A DNA stretch of 64,000 bases from Sternotherus odoratus (GCA_032164245.1 JAVMKO010000001.1:14607603-14671602); one strand, 5' to 3'; positions 10,872-20,115 are shown, counted from the first letter of the stretch. Notes: a model not told the origin generated them from the sequence alone. A program made the numbers and translations.

Positions 10872-12248
10872 ATGGAGCCCGCTGACACCACGGCTGCAGT
10901 AATGGCCGTTGTGAGGACCTCGATCACGGTTGCTGAGTTCCTGCTGCACCGTCTGCAGAGGAGGAATGCGATCCGGGGAGAACCGCGCTTTCTGGAACCC
11001 AACGACAGTGAGGAGGAGATGGACAAGGACAGCGGGGACGACAGGGACACTGCCGTGCACAGCGGGGACGACAGGGACACTGCCGTGCACAGCGGGGATG
11101 ACAGGGACACTGCCGTTTTTGCAAGTAGGGCGACTGACAATCTGTCAAAAATGGTGGCAATGGGGCAGGCTCATGCCATCGAACGCCGATTCTGGGCCAG
11201 GGAAACAAGCACAGACTGGTGGGACCGCATAGTGCTGCGGGTCTGGGATGACTCCCAGTGGCTCAGAAACTTCCGCATGCGAAAGGGCACCTTCATGGAA
11301 CTTTGTGACTGGCTGTCCCCTGCCCTCCGGCGCAGGAATACCAAAATGAGAGCGGCCCTTACAGTGGAGAAGCGAGTGGCGATAGCCCTCTGGAAGCTTG
11401 CAACGCCAGACAGCTACCGGTCAGTGGCGAATCAGTTTGGGGTGGGTAGGTCTACAGTGGGCTTTGCTGTGATGCAAGTAAGCAGGGCAATCGTCGAGCG
11501 GCTGCTACACCGGGTTATAAACCTTGGAAACCTGCAAGCCACAATAGATGGCTTTGCCGCCATGGGATTCCCTAACTGTGGTGGGGCTATAGATGGGACT
11601 CATATCCCTATCCTGGCACCGGACCACAAGGCCGCCGAGTACAGAAACCGGAAGGGATATTACTCAATGGTCATGCAAGCAGTGGTTGACCACAAGGGAC
11701 GTTTCACCGACCTGTACGTGGGGTGGCCGGGAAAGCTTCATGACGCTCGAGTGTTCAGGAACTCTAGGGTTTTTAGACAGCTGCAGCAAGGCACTTTCTT
11801 CCCCGACCAGAAAATTTCCGTGGGGGGGGTCGAAATGCCGATCGTGATCATTGGGGACCCAGCCTACCCCCTAATGCCCTGGCTTATGAAGCCCTACACA
11901 GGAGCCCTGGACAGGGGTCAGGAGCTGTTCAACTATAGGCTGAGCAAGTGCAGAATGGCCGTAGAATGTGCATTTGGCCGCTTGAAGGGGAGATGGCGTT
12001 CCTTACTCATTCGCTCAGACATCCGCGAGAGAAATATCCCCATTGTTATTGCTGCTTGCTCTGTGCTCCACAATATCTGTGAGAGCAAGGGGGAAACGTT
12101 TATGGCGGGCTGGGAGGCAGAGGCAAATTTACTTTCTGCTACTTATGAGCAGCCACACAGCAGGGAAAGTAAAAGAGCCCACCGTGAGGCCCTGCGCCTC
12201 AGGGACGCCTTGAAAGACAGTTTTATCAGTGCCCGAGATGGCGTTTGA
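10872..12248 (+). CDS. Harbinger DDE transposase (HARBI1-like nuclease)
   Basis: A single open frame of 458 codons plus stop, intact. Residues 45-83 are acidic and contain three in-frame copies of a 10-residue unit SGDDRDTAVH. Residues about 115-215 hold a helix-rich region with WLRNFRM, ALRRR and a helix-turn-helix-like YRSVANQFGVGRSTV. The DDE_Tnp_4 nuclease fold follows: GGAIDGTHI (D241), KLHDARVF (D291), IGDPAYPLMPW (D329) and AVECAFGRLKGRW (E365), so the acidic residues are present. It cuts and rejoins element ends. The first in-frame ATG at 10872 gives the usual N-terminus length. A poly(A) signal AATAAA lies at 12350-12355. No break is seen. Confidence 0.92.
   Translation: MEPADTTAAVMAVVRTSITVAEFLLHRLQRRNAIRGEPRFLEPNDSEEEMDKDSGDDRDTAVHSGDDRDTAVHSGDDRDTAVFASRATDNLSKMVAMGQAHAIERRFWARETSTDWWDRIVLRVWDDSQWLRNFRMRKGTFMELCDWLSPALRRRNTKMRAALTVEKRVAIALWKLATPDSYRSVANQFGVGRSTVGFAVMQVSRAIVERLLHRVINLGNLQATIDGFAAMGFPNCGGAIDGTHIPILAPDHKAAEYRNRKGYYSMVMQAVVDHKGRFTDLYVGWPGKLHDARVFRNSRVFRQLQQGTFFPDQKISVGGVEMPIVIIGDPAYPLMPWLMKPYTGALDRGQELFNYRLSKCRMAVECAFGRLKGRWRSLLIRSDIRERNIPIVIAACSVLHNICESKGETFMAGWEAEANLLSATYEQPHSRESKRAHREALRLRDALKDSFISARDGV
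11031..11120 (+). repeat. Three 30-bp in-frame tandem repeats in the transposase
   Basis: Units at 11031-11060, 11061-11090 and 11091-11120. The first two are identical; the third differs at one base early (GGGGATG for GGGGACG) and at its end. Each adds ten residues (SGDDRDTAVH) to the acidic N-terminal segment, and 30 bp keeps the frame, so copy number could vary without destroying the protein. Confidence 0.9.
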
Positions 12249-12349
12249 GAATCTGCTCCCTTGCTGTGCTCTAAGCCTGCTGCCCTTGAACCCTCTTTCC
12301 CTCCCCCCTCCCCATGCTTTCCCTCCTCCCTCCCCATGCTTGCAGAGAA

Positions 12350-12355
12350 AATAAA
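12350..12355 (+). terminator. Poly(A) signal of the transposase gene
   Basis: AATAAA, about 100 bases after the transposase stop codon at 12246-12248, on the same strand. Confidence 0.75.
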
Positions 12356-12381
12356 ATCACTGTTTGAAAAATCATGGTTCC

Positions 12382-12387
12382 TTTATT
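12382..12387 (-). terminator. Poly(A) signal of the Myb-like gene
   Basis: AATAAA on the minus strand, about 140 bases after the Myb-like stop codon. It lies 27 bases beyond the plus-strand signal, so the two transcripts converge and probably overlap at their 3' ends. Confidence 0.7.
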
Positions 12388-12525
12388 GGTTACTCGGAAA
12401 TACAAATACAGGGGATCACTGTCTTGGTATCCTGGAGGGATCCTGGAGTCGCAGTGGGGAGGAGCGGGCAAAGGAGGGGGGTGTGGGAAGGGTGGAGAGG
12501 AGGGGTTGGCAAGACTCAGCAGCTT

Positions 12526-13124
12526 TCAAAAGTTTTCCGAGAATTGAAGCCTGCTGCTGCTGCTGCTGCTTCTGCTGGCTTGTGGGGTAGAGTGGAGCGG
12601 CCCACGGAGCTTGCCCCCCCGTGTTCTCACCCCGCGTCTGGGTGGGGAATCTATGGGAGTTGGGGAGGGGGGGAGGTGGTTACACAGGGGCTGCAGAGGT
12701 GGTCTTTGGTCATGCTGCAGCTCCACCAGAGATCGCAGCATGTCGCTCTGGTCCTCCATTATGCGGAGGAAAGCATCCATACGTCTTTCCTCACGTTCTA
12801 CCCTCTTTTGTTCAGCGGCTCTCCATTCCTGCCTCTCTCGATTCCTTGCCTCTCTCTCTCGATCCCTTGCCTCTCTCTCTCGCTTCCTTTCCTCTCTCTC
12901 TTGATCCCTTGCCTGAATCTCTCGATCCCTTGCCTGAATCTCTCGATCCCTGGACTCTATCATTCTTTCCCTCCAGTCCGTCTGGCGGGCTGCCTCAGCG
13001 CGCGAGTTCTCCACGAGTTCAGTAAACATCTCATCGCGCGTTCGCGTTTTCTTTTTACGCTTTCTTATCTGCGGTGCACGGCGTGTTGAGGAGGCATGGG
13101 GGTTGTGGCATACTTGTTGTTCAT
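12526..13124 (-). CDS. Harbinger Myb/SANT-like protein, exon 2
   Basis: Second exon of the element's DNA-binding gene. A clean acceptor (TTGCCCACAG, with AG at 13126-13125) is preceded by a pyrimidine-rich tract. The exon begins in phase with exon 1 (one base G joined to AT gives Asp) and runs to a stop at 12528-12526. It encodes a basic patch (RKRKKKTRTRDEMF), a heptad-like run with repeated RDREIQA and RDRERE units that should form a long charged helix or coiled coil, then a proline- and serine-rich tail (SRSSSSSSRLQF). In the family this part likely mediates contact with the transposase or self-association; that is inference. Exon 1 plus exon 2 make 411 residues. Confidence 0.82.
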
Positions 13125-13211
13125 CTGTGGGCAAGTGTGTGTGGGAAAAGAAAGTTTGAAAGTTATGAGACAGATACATTCAAGGTTAGGAGGCAGATGC
13201 AGTCTCGGACT

Positions 13212-13400
13212 GTACACAATGGGAGTACTATGCCATTTGCAACCTCAGTATTCAGAGGCCTGCCTGATATGATTTCTGTACAAGGTCATGTTGTACACCT
13301 AAAACTGACTGACAAGCTCTCAGAAAATTCAGAGCATCTGAGACACATATGCGCGCCTCAGCCCAAGACGGCTTCTGAAATCACCGTGCAGCCGGCCATG
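13212..13400 (+). CDS. Candidate upstream exon of a third Harbinger gene
   Basis: On the plus strand, inside the Myb intron, an open stretch ends in GCCGGCCATG|GTAAGTTA, a consensus-grade donor at 13401. The stretch may be coding (in frame from ATGs at 13074, 13194 and 13230, with the C-terminal piece ASEITVQPAM) or it may be 5' UTR with the final ATG at 13398-13400 as the start, since that ATG has a good Kozak setting (GCCGGCCATGG). Joining in phase 0 to the acceptor at 13815 keeps the downstream frame. No upstream promoter was identified. I do not recognise the protein. Confidence 0.35.
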
Positions 13401-13550
13401 GTAAGTTAAAAGTGGCGCTTGCATACTGTAGAGTAACCCCGCCCCCTTCCCCCCACCGCGTGGCTGGCTCCCACTGAAACCGCAAACTGCAAAGCAAATG
13501 CCAAAAAATCTCTCGCTAAGGGCTAAGGTCTTTTTGGGGCTCTTCAGACC

Positions 13551-13701
13551 GCGTGCAGACTGCTCAGATTCCCTGCTAGCTACCGCTACGGGCGGGGGGG
13601 GGGGGGGGGTTGGGTGCGCGTTGGCTGTGAAGCGGAAGCAACGGCGTGCAGACGGCTCGGATTCCCTGCTAGCTAACGCTACGGGCTGGGGGGGGGGGGG
13701 C
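13551..13701 (+). repeat. Direct duplication with two poly(G) runs
   Basis: The phrase GCGTGCAGAC(T/G)GCTC... CCTGCTAGCTA(C/A)CGCTACGGGC occurs at 13551-13592 and 13644-13686, each followed by a run of at least 12 G. The repeat period is about 93 bases. The G runs could form quadruplexes on the plus strand and may be prone to assembly or replication slippage. Confidence 0.8.
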
Positions 13702-13814
13702 GGTCAGCGTTCGTGGGGGGGTGGGGGTTCGGTTCGTCGGTCCTCAGCAGAAAAGAGTACTTTGCAGCTGGGACTCTTTATCTCCCGACTAATTGCAGTC
13801 CGTATCTCAAACAG

Positions 13815-14111
13815 GCAACCCTGAATGACATCACTTTGCTGAGAATTTCTCGGAGAGATAGGGAGCGCATGCTCCTTGAGTCCATGCAAAGTCCTGGTCC
13901 ATACGCCGCAATGCTAGCCTGCTCAATGATACCAGACAACCTACTACTTTCGTGGCGTGGGTTGGTGTCCTATCACGGGGGACCAGATAAGGCAGCTCTG
14001 CCCAGAAATCTGCTGCGCTGGATTCATCGCTACCTCCTGGATAGCTTCCTTGAAATGTCCGCGGAGGACTTATGGTCAATCCCGGAGTATATTGACAAAC
14101 TCTTTGAGTAG
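13815..14111 (+). CDS. Third open frame in the Harbinger, antisense to the Myb intron
   Basis: An open frame (open from at least 13713) runs to TAG at 14109-14111. From a possible acceptor (ATCTCAAACAG, AG at 13813-13814) it encodes about 98 residues beginning ATLNDITLLRISRRDRERML and ending SIPEYIDKLFE. It looks protein-like: mixed composition, leucine-rich amphipathic helices, few cysteines, no low complexity. A poly(A) signal AATAAA lies 52 bases after the stop (14163-14168). A consensus donor at 13401 is in the right phase to splice to it. Neither strand's Myb exon overlaps it. I recognise no domain. It could be an accessory protein of the element, a captured fragment, or a chance frame; the combination of stop, poly(A) signal and matched splice phase argues against chance. 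Confidence 0.45.
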   Translation, partial: ATLNDITLLRISRRDRERMLLESMQSPGPYAAMLACSMIPDNLLLSWRGLVSYHGGPDKAALPRNLLRWIHRYLLDSFLEMSAEDLWSIPEYIDKLFE

Positions 14112-14162
14112 AAATTGACCAGCAATGAAAGCACGCTAAGTCCTTAGGGCAAGTTACTCATT

Positions 14163-14168
14163 AATAAA
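14163..14168 (+). terminator. Poly(A) signal after the third open frame
   Basis: AATAAA on the plus strand, 52 bases downstream of the TAG at 14109-14111, with a T-rich stretch following. Inside the Myb-like gene's intron. Confidence 0.5.
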
Positions 14169-14222
14169 TGCTTCCTTTACAAAATCACGCGTCATGTAAT
14201 CACTTAAAAAAGAAACACTTAC

Positions 14223-14859
14223 CACCCTGGGAGGCTTGGGAGGGTACTGGCTCCAGGGTGACAAACAGCTCCTGGCTCTCTGGGTACACGGGTTCTCCGC
14301 TGGGCTCCTGCTGCTCCGTGAGATTTTCTTCTTCATGCTCGTCCTCCTCGGAATCAGTCTCCTCCCTGACGATGATCCCATCGGTGGAGTCCACGCAGAC
14401 CGGCGCGATGGTGGTGGGGGCGCCCCCCATTATGGCATTTAGTTCATTGTAGAACCTGCATGTCCGTGGCGCGCCCCCTGATCGCCCGTTTGCCTCCTTG
14501 GCTTTCTGGAAAGATTGCCGCAGCTCCTTAATTTTCACGCGGCACTGTGTGGTGACCCTGTTGTGGCCCCTTTCCAGCATGGCCTTGGAGACTCTTCCGT
14601 AGGTGTTGGCATTCCGTTTGTTGTTTCGTAGTTCCAACATCACGGATTCCTCTCCCCAGATAGCGATGAGATCCAGCACCTCACGAGTGGACCATGCTGG
14701 AGCTCTTCTCCTCTGGCTGGTCTCCAGGGTAGATGAGCTCATCATGGATTCCTGTGATGCTGAGCTCTGCATGGCGGCTAGTGCTGCTGATTGCTCTGAA
14801 TGGCGACTGATCAGTTCAGGTGAGCTGGCCACGCTGACCAAACAGGAAATGGCATTCAA
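14223..14859 (-). CDS. Harbinger Myb/SANT-like DNA-binding protein, exon 1
   Basis: Starts at ATG (14859) and reads 212 codons plus one base to a consensus donor (CAGGGTG|GTAAGTG). Residues about 54-145 form the Myb/SANT-like trihelix domain (APAWSTREVLDLIAIWGEES, then RVTTQCRVKIKELRQSF and ANGRSG, then FYNELNAIMG), the domain class carried by Harbinger second proteins. An acidic stretch (EETDSEEDEHEEE) follows near residues 166-180. Several later in-frame Mets (residues 30, 39, 40) could serve instead. By family knowledge the protein is nuclear, binds sub-terminal DNA and is required with the transposase for movement. Without splicing the frame would end seven codons after the donor, which supports the intron. 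Confidence 0.85.
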
Positions 14860-15196
14860 ATGTTCCCGGGTCTTATCTACCTGGCCAGAGCAGCGAGTTC
14901 AGAGTGCAGTGCAGAGCGGTCACAGTGGAGCAGTAGTGAGGCAGTCCAGAGCGGTCAGAATGGAGCATTGTGGGACAGCCTCTGGAGGCTATTAATGTCG
15001 GGTTCCGTCTTCACTAGCCCACGGTCGAGCTTGGAACGTCGAGATTAGCCTTATGCCACTGGTTAGGCTGGAGTGCCAAGATCGATCTTTAAGGCCCTTT
15101 ACATCGACGTTAAGGGCACGTATGTGAAGACAGGTACACGTTTACTTCGACCTAACGTCGTTAACATCGATTTGAAGTGGTAGTGAAGACATGCCC

Positions 15197-15469
15197 ACAT
15201 ATAAGCACACTTATATCAGTATAACTGAATCCACACAAAGGAAGTTGTACTTCTCTACCGATACTGGAGTCGCTAAAACAGTACAACTCTTATGTGAGGA
15301 CAAGGGCTGAGAATGAATGGAAGGAAATGTAAAACCGACTAAAGTCGTCTATTTTTATTGTTTTGAGCTCTGGGACACGCCAAACCTAAACAAAGCTGTG
15401 TAAATAGTGACAAAGAAATTCAGGCCAGGTTCCTGAGCAGTATAAATTGGCAGTTCCATTGAAGACAGT
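15197..15469. other. Right arm of the outer MITE and short spacer
   Basis: 15197-15308 belongs to the outer MITE. The rest shows nothing I can assign. Confidence 0.35.
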
Positions 15470-16033
15470 CAGGAGTGAAAGTAGTTGTAGGCACTTGCCG
15501 GTACCGGGCTGGGCTGGGGCCGGCTCTGGCCCCCGGAAGGGGCATGGCTTTGAGTGGAAGGGGCGGGGCTGCATGGATCAGAGGTGGCCCCTGCCCATCC
15601 CGTACCGGTAAGTGCCTTTGCCACAGCAGTGCCACAGCAGTTGCCCCCCCCTGCAGCCCCTCCCCCCCCCGGGCTGCCAACAGGGAGAGGGGGGCAGCAA
15701 CATTAAAGCACTGCTGCGGCAAAGACCCTTAAAGTGCTGGTAGAAGCAGGGAGCCCCCTTTAAATAGCCCCCAGAGCCCCACAGATGCTACCCCAGGGCT
15801 CCAGCAGTGGGGCTCTGGTGACAATTTAAAGACCCTGGGGCTCCAGCCGCTCCTGGGAGCCCCAGGCCCTTTAAATTGCCCCTTGGGGAAGCCGGGCCAC
15901 CCCAGTATGGCACACCAGCACCGGTACGCCGTACTGGGGCATCCTGGCTTACTTTCACCTCTGGGTGAATACGGCCAGTACAGGTTCTTACTGGTATGCC
16001 ATACCAGCCTATACTGGCCCACTTTCACCCCTG
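15470..16033. mobile_element. Non-autonomous hAT-type element, 564 bp, GC-rich
   Basis: Inverted ends CAGGAGTGAAAGT and ACTTTCACCCCTG, flanked by an 8-bp duplication with one mismatch (AAGACAGT at 15462-15469, AAGTCAGT at 16034-16041). Sub-terminal GCCGGTACCG and GCCATACCAGCC phrases are repeated. Open frames across it arise from GC content. Confidence 0.7.
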
Positions 16034-16041
16034 AAGTCAGT

Positions 16042-16693
16042 GAAACACCAGTTAACACCAGCTGAAGATCTGGACTCTGATTTTAACCTATTAGTGTTTC
16101 TCAAAGGAATAAAGGAAAGGTGAAGAAAACGTGTTTTGAAGGAAATTCTAGAAAAGAGGAGAGGGTATAAACATGGCACAATATCAGGCCGGCGACCACC
16201 ACGCAGAATTGCTCTCTGGTAACAAAGCAGTTGCTTTGAAATATTTGTCTGTCCTCTGCTTCTGTACGAGAAACCAACACAAACAATGGAGAGTTGACTA
16301 ACTGATGGTACAGGTGGAACATTGAAACTGATGCTTTACAAAGCTCCCCATCCAGAAAAGCATTGAAGGGAGTGCTTAAAATTAAGTGGTCCCGTTGAAA
16401 TCAAGGAAAAGGTGTGATATTAAGCAGATGTTTCTCTAAATATTTCAATCCTTCTCTTTTAAATTTCTTGAAAAGTTTTTGGTTGATCCTGGGTTTTTGG
16501 CAAAAGGCACTTTTTTTAACATATGGGGGACCTAAAACTGACTGGGTACCTCTAAGTGCTCTTTTAAATTTAATTTGTGTAGCAGATTGGACATGATGTT
16601 TCTTTGGGACTCCATTACGATAGAGGAAATGCAATGAAAAGGGCTGATTCCTTCAATGATTAAAGCTGGCACTGGTTCAGAGTCTTGCTAGAG
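16042..16693. other. No gene seen
   Basis: Intermediate-GC sequence with scattered chance frames, none with a recognisable domain. Confidence 0.35.
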
Positions 16694-16701
16694 TAAAAAG
16701 G

Positions 16702-16865
16702 CAGGGCCGGCTCCCGGCACCAGCCTGGGAAGCACATGCTTGGGGCGACCCTTCGTAAGGGGTAGCACTTTCTTATCCGGCCACCATTTCTTTTCTCAGC
16801 CGGCACTCTAGCGGTTTTTTGGGTATTTTTTGCTTGGGTTGGCAAAACTGCTGGAGCCGGCCCTG
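16702..16865. mobile_element. Short hAT-type MITE, 164 bp
   Basis: Ends CAGGGCCGGCTCC and GGAGCCGGCCCTG are perfect 13-bp inverses. Flanks TAAAAAGG (16694-16701) and TAAAAATG (16866-16873) form an 8-bp target duplication with one mismatch. Confidence 0.8.
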
Positions 16866-16873
16866 TAAAAATG

Positions 16874-17499
16874 ACAACTTGTTCAACTATATTCCTTTTA
16901 TACTTTTCCAGATAAATATCCTGCAAGACTTCATCAGTGCAGAATGAGACATGAGGTTTATTTGGCAATATTTTGTGCACCAAATCCTTGGAAATCTATT
17001 TTCCTTCAGATACTGTAATTGTAGAAATTAAACTTATTTCAGACCATTGACTGAATCGCTGTTTTAACGAACATATGGAAAGAGATGCACATCTTGTAAT
17101 ATATATACACAGAGAGACACAAATGCAAGCCAAAAGAAGATGTTCATGTTGCCATAAATGGTTCATTCAAATTGTAAAATCTTCCAAAATAAGTGAAATA
17201 TAATTGTTACTTTTGTGCCAGCTATACTGGTTTTCTCTTATAAAGGGTAATATTATTCCTATTGAAGTCATAATGCAGACAAATTTGTTTTTTGCGTTTG
17301 CTGTCTTTTGAAAACAAATAATTCCGCCCTCCCATAATTAAGGGAGAGATCGACAGGCTTGAAAGGAAAGCAGCGAATTAGATGCAGTATATTGGCGTTC
17401 TGATTAAAATTATGATTGCATTCAATATTGCCTGGCCTTTTTGATGGTAATGATTATGTAGCTGTAGTGAGGGGGTGGGGCCTCCCTCGGAGATGGACA
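16874..17499. other. No gene seen
   Basis: AT-rich DNA without recognisable coding or repeat structure. Confidence 0.35.
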
Positions 17500-17945
17500 G
17501 AGAGGCAGCCATGAGCCATGACACCTGCAAATAATTCTAATAGATTGGTGAAGCATGATTTCCCTTTATATAAATTGTGTTGACTCTTCCCCAACATATT
17601 GTGTTCATATAAGTGTCTGATAATTGTCATCTTAACTATAGTTTCAACCAGTTAACTTTGTATTGAAGTTAGACTTACTGGCTTGTAATTGCCAGGATCA
17701 CATCTCTAGCCTTTTTTTGAAAATTTGCATTACATTAGCTAGCCTCCAGTCCTCTGATACAGAGGCTGACTCAAGTAAGACATTACATACCACAATTAAT
17801 AGATCTGCAATTATTTGACTTTCTTCAGAGCTCCTGGGTGAATACCATCTGGTCCTGGTGACTTAATATTGTTTAATATATCAGTTTGTTCAAAAACCTT
17901 CTTTGACATCTCAAAAAACAACTCCGTTTTTTTCCATGAAACTCA
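17500..17945 (-). pseudogene. Decayed CR1 LINE ORF2 fragment
   Basis: Read on the minus strand, phrases of CR1/L3-type reverse transcriptase appear: SPGPDGIHP near 17860, then EDWR-like and GNYKPVSLTS near 17680, then KSQHNLYKGKSC near 17560. Stops and frameshifts are frequent. Orientation is opposite to the CR1 relic at 2740-3935. Confidence 0.65.
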
Positions 17946-19335
17946 CATTTTCATTTTTGACGATCTCTGCTACTTGAGAAAGAAAGTCTTAGCTATGCCA
18001 CTAGTGGAACCTGAATGAGGAGGTGCATTTTACTGCACTTTTGAAGGGTCATCAGATTTGGACTCAGCCAGATTTTCATTTGGCCGCATTGAAGTTGCCT
18101 TTAAGGCTGTGGTCATGTAAACACTTATGTCTGTGCTTAATTTTACACCTGTGAGTAGTTCCATTGAGGAGGAGTGGTAGTAGGAAGTTCAGACATGTAT
18201 GTAAGTGTTTGCATAATCTTGGCGTAAATAGGCACCTAGTTTGCACGGGTATTGGGTATTCACAGCATTTTCAGTAAGAATAATACAGTGCTTCATGGCG
18301 TTTTGACTGAGGCTGTATGTAATACTACCCTAACTCTCAATTACTGAGGGACAATCTCCACTCTTTGATATATTTTGCTTTCCACAACCAACTCTCTGTA
18401 CAACTTCTCATGAGTGATGTACCTGAATACATGGATGCTAATATCTAAACTATTCTTAAATGTATTCACCTAAATTTGGGTTTTTGCTGATTATGTACTA
18501 TAAGTACCAGATAACTTTTAAAAACAAACTTTGCATTTGTGGATTATCCAAGCACTATACCCAGATGTTCAGACACTCTTTTCTCAACCTGTGTATTATA
18601 TAATTTTAACATTAGCTTTAATACATTTTAAAAATCTGATTAGTATCTGATACTTCCTCTGTCAGGGGATTAATGGAATGCATTTTTAAGGGGATGCTCT
18701 CAATCTAAGAGGTCTCTCTTTAGCTGTTATGACCCTGCTGTTAAGTTTGACATGTTTCTCCTCTAAATTTTCTGGAGTTTACTTGCCCTGTGGCAAATTC
18801 AGTCTGTCAGGAGCTTCATTTTTCACTTGTTGTGGTCTAATCTCATTTCTTTTTTTGGAGTGTAAAAAAGAAGGAAAATTGACATTTCTTCAATTATCTT
18901 TGCCTTATACATAGAGCACCATGTAGTTTGCCTTCTCTCCTCAACAGTGTAGCTAATTAGGACTGGTTAAATCTGGGATTCTAGTTTTCTATTGCTGGCA
19001 AAGAGTCCTGATTGTAAAAATAGAACATTGAAGGTACAGTGATGTTACAAAAAAGTTCATTTGTTGCAGGAAAAGTGACCTGCTACCAAATTGGAGACTT
19101 TACAGAAAGTAGGCAGTTACTTCTTACTATATTGTGTTCTCCAGCACTTTCAGTGTGCCTTTTTGATGTGAAATACCACTTCAAAGAACCCCCTGAGTCT
19201 CTATAAGCTAACTGTTAAGAGGATTTCTGGAATACAACTTCACTGCTAAGCTTGACTGTGCATAAAAGACACTCTTCACTCTAGCACAGCATGCAAAGGT
19301 AGAAATACATTTCACTAAGTCTGAGATACATTTTG
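17946..19335. other. No gene seen
   Basis: About 1.4 kb of AT-rich sequence. No exon-like, RNA or terminal-repeat signal that I can support. Confidence 0.35.
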
Positions 19336-19343
19336 ACCCCATA

Positions 19344-19465
19344 TAGGGTGACCAGACACCAAGTGTGAAAAATTGGGGCAGGGGACGGGGAATAATAGGA
19401 GCCTATATTAACCCCCCCCCCCAATCCGGACTGTCCCTATAAAATCACTATGTCTGGTCACCTTA
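19344..19465. mobile_element. 122-bp MITE, copy 1 of a three-copy family
   Basis: Ends TAGGGTGACCAGAC and GTCTGGTCACCTTA are inverted; flanks ACCCCATA (19336-19343) and ACCCCATG (19466-19473) give an 8-bp target duplication with one mismatch. Internal landmarks GGAGCCTATAT and GGACTGTCCCTATAAAATC are shared with copies at 27110 and 56179. The 8-bp duplication points to a hAT-type origin. Confidence 0.8.
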
Positions 19466-19473
19466 ACCCCATG

Positions 19474-19985
19474 TAACCAAGCTAATGGGGTCCAAGATGT
19501 TTGTAGGACTGATAAGCACCTTTGCCTTCTGATGTTAGGGGATTTTAAATAACTGAGATTAACCTGTGGTGAAGTTTTAGCTATATTCTTTTTGTGAGTT
19601 GAAAGGTACTTAATTCTAACTTGCATCCTTAACAGATTTCCTATCTGTAAAGCTAAATGAAATAGTGTTAAACAGAAAATTGTTACCAGAATAGTTGTTA
19701 ACTCAATGCAATAGTTTCTAAGTAAGGCTAATGTGTTTTAATCTTATATTAAAAATATTTTATGTCTAACTGAGGTTTGGTCGAGCACCGGTTGAAGTCA
19801 ATGGAAATCTTCCTGTTGACTCCATGGGAACTGGATCAGATCGGTAGTGCATTCTATCTGAGGTTCCGAAAGCAGTTGTAAAACATCAGTTAAAAGCTCA
19901 GTCCTGAAGGCCTACTCATGGGGAACTTCAGTGGGAATTTTTCACCTGCCAAGCTTGTGGGATTGTGCCTGAAGCCTTGCAACAG
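19474..19985. other. No gene seen
   Basis: Single-copy-looking AT-rich DNA. A small palindromic phrase (AAGTCAATGGAAATCTTCCTGTTGACTCCATGGG) lies near 19795-19830. Confidence 0.3.
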
Positions 19986-19989
19986 ACCA

Positions 19990-20115
19990 ATGAAATAGGT
20001 AAATACTACTACAGCAGTATTATAGGTGGATAAAACGAAGCCTAGAGAGGTTCAGTGATTCACCTGTGGTCGCACAATGAATCAGTGGTGGAAAGACAAA
20101 CAGACACTAGAAATC
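19990..20115 (-). repeat. MIR-type SINE fragment
   Basis: Read inversely, the segment shows the MIR landmarks ending in a TAAAACGAAGCCTAGAGAGGTTC phrase (the inverse of CCTCAGTTTCC... type core) followed by TGGTCGCACAATGAATCAGTGG. It is a short, old fragment. Confidence 0.45.

Larger units (their letters stand above)
13125..14222 (-). other. Intron of the Harbinger Myb-like gene
   Basis: 1098 bases bounded on the minus strand by GTAAGT (14222-14217) and CCCACAG. Its phase restores one continuous frame. It holds two long G runs, a 58-bp direct duplication and an open frame on the opposite strand, all described separately. Confidence 0.75.
10513..15196. mobile_element. Complete PIF/Harbinger DNA transposon, 4684 bp
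   Basis: Terminal inverted repeats GGGTATGTCTTCACTA (left) and TAGTGAAGACATGCCC (right) enclose an intact DDE transposase and an intact Myb/SANT-like gene, the two proteins that define autonomous Harbingers. The trinucleotide ACA flanks both ends, consistent with a 3-bp target duplication though not the TWA usually preferred. Both genes run inward from the ends. Intact frames, canonical splice sites and poly(A) signals suggest a young, possibly still active copy. By family knowledge the Myb-like protein binds DNA and helps bring the transposase to the element ends in the nucleus. Confidence 0.88.
10346..15308. mobile_element. Older MITE that hosts the Harbinger insertion (outer ends)
   Basis: Sequences just outside the Harbinger are themselves inverted: 10346-10512 begins GCTTGGTCTGTACACA and contains GTATAACTGATATAAC, while 15197-15308 contains ATATCAGTATAACTGA and ends CTCACATAAG... 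read inversely to GACAAGGGCT. The outer element is about 280 bp in total once the Harbinger is removed. The outer limits are approximate because the arms are diverged. Confidence 0.45.

Noticed and set aside
10549..11208. Minus-strand frames across the transposase 5' part
   Set aside because: Shadows of the transposase; the 30-bp repeats keep the other frames open.
12364..13089. 241-codon plus-strand frame
   Set aside because: It is the antisense shadow of Myb exon 2, whose repeated charged codons leave the opposite strand open.
14603..14995. 130-codon plus-strand frame
   Set aside because: Antisense shadow of Myb exon 1.
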